In this document: in pieces, positions 60,883-64,000 of the stretch
How the letters are laid out: every line of letters starts with the position of its first letter
Numbering within the stretch: position 1 is the first letter of the stretch
DNA from: JABDIY01 sp963803845
Lineage (GTDB): Bacteria > Actinomycetota > Acidimicrobiia > Acidimicrobiales > SZUA-35
Length of the DNA: 64,000 bases
NCBI GenBank assembly: GCA_963803845.1
Contig: CAWDNZ010000005.1
Location: 1,798,001-1,862,000, forward strand
Direction of reading: 5' to 3'
Notes under the pieces: model-generated
Seen by the model: only the letters and a program-made list of their open reading frames with translations
Told to the model about the DNA's origin: nothing
The model's database searches: none
Translations under genes and position numbers: made by a program

Positions 60883-61623
60883 CTAGGCCAGGATTTGGTT
60901 GATTCGCTCAGCTGAGGAACGGATCATCTTTTCGAAGTCCGTGGCGCGGTTACCAGGGAACCGAAACGTCGGGCCATGGATATTGATTCCGCCTACAACC
61001 TCTCCGGTTCGGGCGATGAGGGGTGCCGAGAGCGAGGAGATTCCGATTTCCAATTCGTCACAGGTCCACGCCAGCCCCGTTCCGCGAATCTTCTCGATGC
61101 GGGCCCGGAGAGCGGTGGGATCGGTCATGGAACTGGCGGTGCGTGATTCAAGTTCGCGGCCGAGATAATTGTCGAGAGCGTCGTCGGACCACGAGGCCAG
61201 CGCTACCAGACCCGGTGCAACCAGATGCATCGGGAGGCGGGTGTCGACCCAGTCTCGGAGCTGCACCGGCACGTCAGCCCGCTCTTCGGCGATGAAGTGC
61301 ACCGTGTAACCCGACGTGACCGAGAGCCCAACGGCCTCACCGCTCTCTACCGCTAGTGCCCGCAATTCCTCCTGGGCCAGTGCAGTGAGGCTCCGGGACG
61401 CGTCCACACCGGTGGCCATGGTGACGATCCCCGTGCCGATGCGGTACAGGTTGGCATTGTCGAGTCGTTCTGCGGCCCCAACGTGCTCAAGTGTTGCAAG
61501 TAGCCGTGATGCGGTGGAGATCGGCAGTTGAACTTGTCGGGCGATTTCACTGAGACTGGCCGGGCCGCCTCGGAGGGCCTCGAGAATCGTGAAGGCCCGA
61601 GTAACACTCTGCACTACGGCCAT
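60883..61623 (-). CDS. IclR-family transcriptional regulator
   Basis: A 246-residue protein. Residues 1-65 form the IclR winged helix (Ala-Phe-Thr-Ile-Leu-Glu-Ala-Leu ... Ser-Thr-Ala-Ser-Arg-Leu-Leu). The effector domain follows with Gly-Leu-Ser-Val-Thr-Ser-Gly-Tyr-Thr. It is divergent from the corrinoid cluster and probably controls it. The ligand is unknown. Confidence 0.88.
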   Translation of the reverse strand: MAVVQSVTRAFTILEALRGGPASLSEIARQVQLPISTASRLLATLEHVGAAERLDNANLYRIGTGIVTMATGVDASRSLTALAQEELRALAVESGEAVGLSVTSGYTVHFIAEERADVPVQLRDWVDTRLPMHLVAPGLVALASWSDDALDNYLGRELESRTASSMTDPTALRARIEKIRGTGLAWTCDELEIGISSLSAPLIARTGEVVGGINIHGPTFRFPGNRATDFEKMIRSSAERINQILA

Positions 61624-61693
61624 TTTCTTCCTCCGGGCGTTTTCGCCGACCGCTACGGGCCGAGCTTTGTCTGCGACTTCCCATCATACGGTA

Positions 61694-61715
61694 AGTTTCC
61701 GTCTGTTGGGAAACT
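61694..61715. promoter_or_regulatory. Putative IclR operator
   Basis: AGTTTCC at 61694-61700 and GGAAACT at 61709-61715 are exact inverted repeats with 8 bp between. They lie in the 180-bp divergent gap between the IclR gene and the corrinoid gene, 71 bases upstream of the IclR start and 89 bases before the corrinoid ATG. IclR-type sites are commonly pseudo-palindromes of this kind. Confidence 0.5.
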
Positions 61716-61803
61716 CTCCCGTTCCTATGGCACACTGATGTAACGATGGTCACGCCACCGCTGGACCGTCCCAACTGCGTTCGAAACTCCGAGAGGTGTC
61801 AGC

Positions 61804-62508
61804 ATGACCGCTGAAGAATTTGAAGAAATCGACCTGTCTTCCTTAAGTGACGAAGACTTGACGGCACAGATGCATGACGACCTCTACGACGGTCTCAAGG
61901 ATGAGATCACCGAAGGAACCAACATCCTTCTGTCCCGTGGTTGGGGCCCCGACAAGGTCCTCAACGACGCCCTCGTAGAAGGAATGCGGATCGTGGGAAT
62001 CGACTTTCGCGACGGGATTCTCTTCGTTCCTGAGGTTCTGCTGGCCGCCAATGCGATGAAGGCCGGGATGCATATTCTTCGTCCTCTGCTAGCAGAGACC
62101 GGCGCCGAATCGGTTGGCACCGTTGTCATCGGCACCGTAAAGGGCGACATCCACGACATTGGCAAGAACCTCGTGGCAATGATGCTCGAGGGGGCCGGCT
62201 TTGAGGTGATCGACCTCGGAATCAATACCGACGTCGACGGCTACCTCGCCGCCCTGGAGGAACACAAACCGGACATCCTCGGGATGTCGGCTCTGCTCAC
62301 CACCACCATGCCCTACATGAAGGTTGTTATCGACACCATGGTAGAAAAGGGGCTGCGGGACGACTACATCGTTCTCGTCGGGGGCGCTCCGTTGAATCAG
62401 GAGTTCGGCGATGCCATCGGGGCCGACGGCTACTGCCGGGATGCGGCGGTAGCTGCGGAAATGGCAAAGAGCATGGTGGTAGAACGTCGTGCTGCCGCTA
62501 GAGCCTGA
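61804..62508 (+). CDS. Corrinoid protein of a methyltransferase system (MtaC/MtbC-like)
   Basis: A 234-residue protein. A helical B12 cap domain at about 20-100 precedes a Rossmann domain with Gly-Asp115-Ile-His117-Asp-Ile-Gly120, the DxHxxG cobalt-binding loop, followed by Gly-Met-Ser-Ala-Leu-Leu-Thr-Thr-Thr-Met. Methyl groups pass from a methylated substrate to its cobalt and then to tetrahydrofolate. GAGAGGTG lies six bases before the ATG. It is the first gene of the cluster controlled by the IclR gene. Confidence 0.9.
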   Translation: MTAEEFEEIDLSSLSDEDLTAQMHDDLYDGLKDEITEGTNILLSRGWGPDKVLNDALVEGMRIVGIDFRDGILFVPEVLLAANAMKAGMHILRPLLAETGAESVGTVVIGTVKGDIHDIGKNLVAMMLEGAGFEVIDLGINTDVDGYLAALEEHKPDILGMSALLTTTMPYMKVVIDTMVEKGLRDDYIVLVGGAPLNQEFGDAIGADGYCRDAAVAAEMAKSMVVERRAAARA

Positions 62509-62527
62509 TAGCGAGGGAGCCACGCTC

Positions 62528-63130
62528 GTGATCGCGTGTGGCGCTCTCGTTCGCGAGATCAGAGCCGTTTGGGAACAGTTCCCCGAGTCGTCAACGATCA
62601 ACGTCACCTACCTGCCGGCCCCACTTCACAACCGTCCGGAGCAGATCGTTCCCGCCATCCAAGCCCAACTGCTGGCGAAACAGGGCACGTTCAACTCTGT
62701 CCTGCTCGGCTATGGCGACTGCGGGACCGGCGGCCACCTCGATGTTTTCATCGATCAGTGGAACACCAACGAACCGTCGCTCCCCATACGACGGCTCAGC
62801 GGGGACCATTGTTATGAGTTCCTCACCGGCTCCAACGATTTTGCCGAGATCCACCGGGCCGAACTTGGGACGTTTTTCCTTACCGACTTCATCGTGGTGA
62901 ACTTCGATTCGCTGATCTGGAAGGGTCTAGGGATGGAAAAGCACCCCGAGCTCCGAGACATGTACTTCGGCAATTACACCAGGGCGCTCTACCTCGCTCA
63001 GGAACCAACACCGGCCCGAATCGAAGCTGCGAAGGCCGCAGCAGCCCAGTTGGGGCTGCGTTATGAAATGCACACCACCGGATTTGAGCCGTTCAGCGAG
63101 CAGCTCGTTTCACTCGCCAAGGAGGCCTAA
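62528..63130 (+). CDS. DUF1638 family protein
   Basis: A 200-residue protein. It starts Val-Ile-Ala-Cys-Gly-Ala-Leu and has Leu-Leu-Gly-Tyr-Gly-Asp-Cys-Gly-Thr-Gly and Asp-His-Cys-Tyr-Glu-Phe, the Cys/His-rich stretches of DUF1638. The family goes with corrinoid methyltransferases; its step is unknown and a metal or corrinoid role is a guess. GTG at 62528 is chosen because GAGGGAG lies about ten bases upstream; a GTG at 62489 inside the previous gene is possible. It ends overlapping the next ATG. Confidence 0.8.
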   Translation: MIACGALVREIRAVWEQFPESSTINVTYLPAPLHNRPEQIVPAIQAQLLAKQGTFNSVLLGYGDCGTGGHLDVFIDQWNTNEPSLPIRRLSGDHCYEFLTGSNDFAEIHRAELGTFFLTDFIVVNFDSLIWKGLGMEKHPELRDMYFGNYTRALYLAQEPTPARIEAAKAAAAQLGLRYEMHTTGFEPFSEQLVSLAKEA

Positions 63131-63486
63131 TGCCGCGAAATCGCAACCCTCAACTCATCGTCATCTACTGGCGAGACATTCCGTCTCAGGTCAACGGAGC
63201 CAGCGGGGCGGAGAAACACCAAGTTCTTCTCAAACCACGGTTCGAGAAGGCCATCGATCGCGCCGCCATGACCGCCGGTCTTACCCAAGCATCGGACTAC
63301 GTGAACGAATGGCGCCGAGAGACCCAGCCGGCCCACGGTGATATCGCCGCCGCCGCCCAGGCCCTCGCCGCCGAGCTGGAAGCGGCGTTTCCGCTGACCG
63401 TGCTCAATGAGTACGTGGCAACAGGCGGCTTCGCTCCCACCAACTCAGATCAATCATCATCACAATCAAACGGGGTCCAACAATGA
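63130..63486 (+). CDS. PF13769-type 'virulence factor' family protein
   Basis: A 118-residue protein beginning Leu-Ile-Val-Ile-Tyr-Trp-Arg-Asp-Ile-Pro, with Glu-Lys-His-Gln-Val-Leu-Leu. Family members, poorly named virulence factors, often occur in corrinoid methyltransferase clusters. It has no signal peptide. It overlaps both neighbours by 1 and 4 bp. Function unknown. Confidence 0.7.
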   Translation: MPRNRNPQLIVIYWRDIPSQVNGASGAEKHQVLLKPRFEKAIDRAAMTAGLTQASDYVNEWRRETQPAHGDIAAAAQALAAELEAAFPLTVLNEYVATGGFAPTNSDQSSSQSNGVQQ

Positions 63487-64000
63487 CCGAGACAATCATA
63501 AGTTCCGCCAGTAAGGAGGTCGTTCTGGGGTTCAACCGGCCCTTTGTGATGATCGGTGAACGAATCAATCCCACCGGACGCAAGCTCTTGGCCGCCGAGA
63601 TGAAAGCCGGCGATTTCAGTCGTGTCGAGGCCGATGCCATTGCTCAGGTGGAGGCTGGGGCCCACATGCTCGACGTGAATGCCGGTATCCCGCTCGCCGA
63701 CGAGCCGGCGCTATTGGCCAGAGCGGTGAAGCTCGTGCAGAGCATCACCGACGTGCCACTGAGCATCGATTCCAGCATCATTGAAGCGCTCGAAGCCGGC
63801 TGCGCTGTCTACCAGGGAAAACCGCTCATCAACTCGGTAACCGGCGAAGATGAAAACCTCGAACGGGTCCTGCCCTTGGTCGCAAAGTATGGGGCCGCCG
63901 TTGTGGCAATTTCCAACGATGAGACCGGCATCTCCGAAGACCCCGACGTTCGTTTCGAAGTAGCCAGGAAGATCGTCAATCGCGCCGCCGACCACGGAAT
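63483..64000 (+). CDS. Pterin-binding methyltransferase, 5' part (3' end outside the window)
   Basis: The visible 172 residues contain Met-Ile-Gly-Glu-Arg-Ile-Asn-Pro-Thr-Gly-Arg and Met-Leu-Asp-Val-Asn-Ala-Gly, the N-terminal strands of the pterin-binding TIM barrel found in MetH and in corrinoid:tetrahydrofolate methyltransferases. Leu-Ser-Ile-Asp-Ser-Ser and Asn-Ser-Val-Thr-Gly-Glu continue it. It would move a methyl group between the corrinoid protein and tetrahydrofolate. It continues past 64000. Confidence 0.88.
   Translation, partial: MTETIISSASKEVVLGFNRPFVMIGERINPTGRKLLAAEMKAGDFSRVEADAIAQVEAGAHMLDVNAGIPLADEPALLARAVKLVQSITDVPLSIDSSIIEALEAGCAVYQGKPLINSVTGEDENLERVLPLVAKYGAAVVAISNDETGISEDPDVRFEVARKIVNRAADHG

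Noticed and set aside
1..64000. Search for tRNA, rRNA, transposase and prophage genes
   Set aside because: By eye I found no TpsiC-type arms in gaps, no transposase or integrase motifs and no rRNA stretches; a covariance search could still find small RNAs.

Overview
The window looks like a chromosomal stretch of a high-GC, WhiB-encoding actinobacterium. Two WhiB proteins, DUF3097, DUF3107, DUF2277, DUF2510 and DUF5317 proteins, a class E sortase, a mycoredoxin-like glutaredoxin, a ParC/ParE-type topoisomerase pair and a PdtaS-WhiB1-type neighbourhood all point to Actinobacteria. A complete System I cytochrome c maturation operon and a corrinoid methyltransferase cluster suggest an aerobic, possibly marine or freshwater lineage such as Acidimicrobiia. 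The lineage is inference; there is no rRNA here. I saw no tRNA, rRNA, CRISPR array, transposase or prophage.

Layout. 1-2.8 kb: end of an SGNH hydrolase, a DUF3097 gene, an 0.8 kb array of degenerate 153-bp repeats, and a membrane-anchored HEPN (Swt1-like) gene. 2.9-8.2 kb: GGDEF-EAL protein, site-2-type protease, glutaredoxin, a small arginine-tailed protein, a CarH-like B12 regulator coupled to an FAH-family gene. 8.2-12.7 kb: topoisomerase A and B subunits. 12.7-20.1 kb: DUF2510 membrane protein, WhiB, ferrochelatase, UbiB-type kinase, GNAT, small metallopeptidase, PRC-barrel protein, membrane protein. 20.1-29.0 kb: RecB-type nuclease, CapA-like protein, possible actin-fold protein, M20 peptidase, lipoprotein, EtfAB, diacylglycerol kinase, GDPD. 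30-32.2 kb: PdtaS-type kinase divergent from a WhiB1-like gene, then a zinc-ribbon protein. 32.4-37.7 kb: two ArsA-type ATPases, DUF3107, Mrp, then a SufR-like regulator with a cysteine desulfurase. 38-43 kb: asparaginase, a frameshifted HD-GYP/lamin-tail protein, HAD and SixA-type phosphatases. 43.1-49.9 kb: ccmABCDEFGHI on the minus strand with ccmI frameshifted. 50-54.7 kb: sortase E, DUF2277, lipoprotein, ECF sigma factor with anti-sigma-like partner, DUF5317. 54.7-55.9 kb: an AbiEi/DUF559 gene bracketed by near-identical 61-bp direct repeats that carry an inverted repeat. 56-60.9 kb: GH63-like hydrolase, GT4 glycosyltransferase, small membrane protein, TetR, SDR and IMPase. 60.9-64 kb: IclR regulator divergent from a corrinoid protein, DUF1638, a virulence-factor-family protein and a pterin-binding methyltransferase cut by the window end.

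How genes work together. Most clusters are tightly packed with 1-4 bp start/stop overlaps, so they are probably operons. EtfBA would shuttle electrons from acyl-CoA or methylamine-type dehydrogenases. The ccm operon makes c-type cytochromes. SufR plus the desulfurase and Mrp point to Fe-S supply, which WhiB proteins and the Cys-rich ferrochelatase need. The last cluster moves methyl groups through a corrinoid protein to tetrahydrofolate; the substrate-specific methyltransferase is not in the window.

The most unusual items are the repeat-bracketed AbiEi/DUF559 gene, the 153-bp repeat array, the corrinoid cluster with its putative IclR operator, the CarH-like regulator with an excisionase-type DNA-binding domain, and the HD-GYP protein with two lamin-tail domains. 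Two genes are broken by single-base frameshifts, which may be sequence errors.
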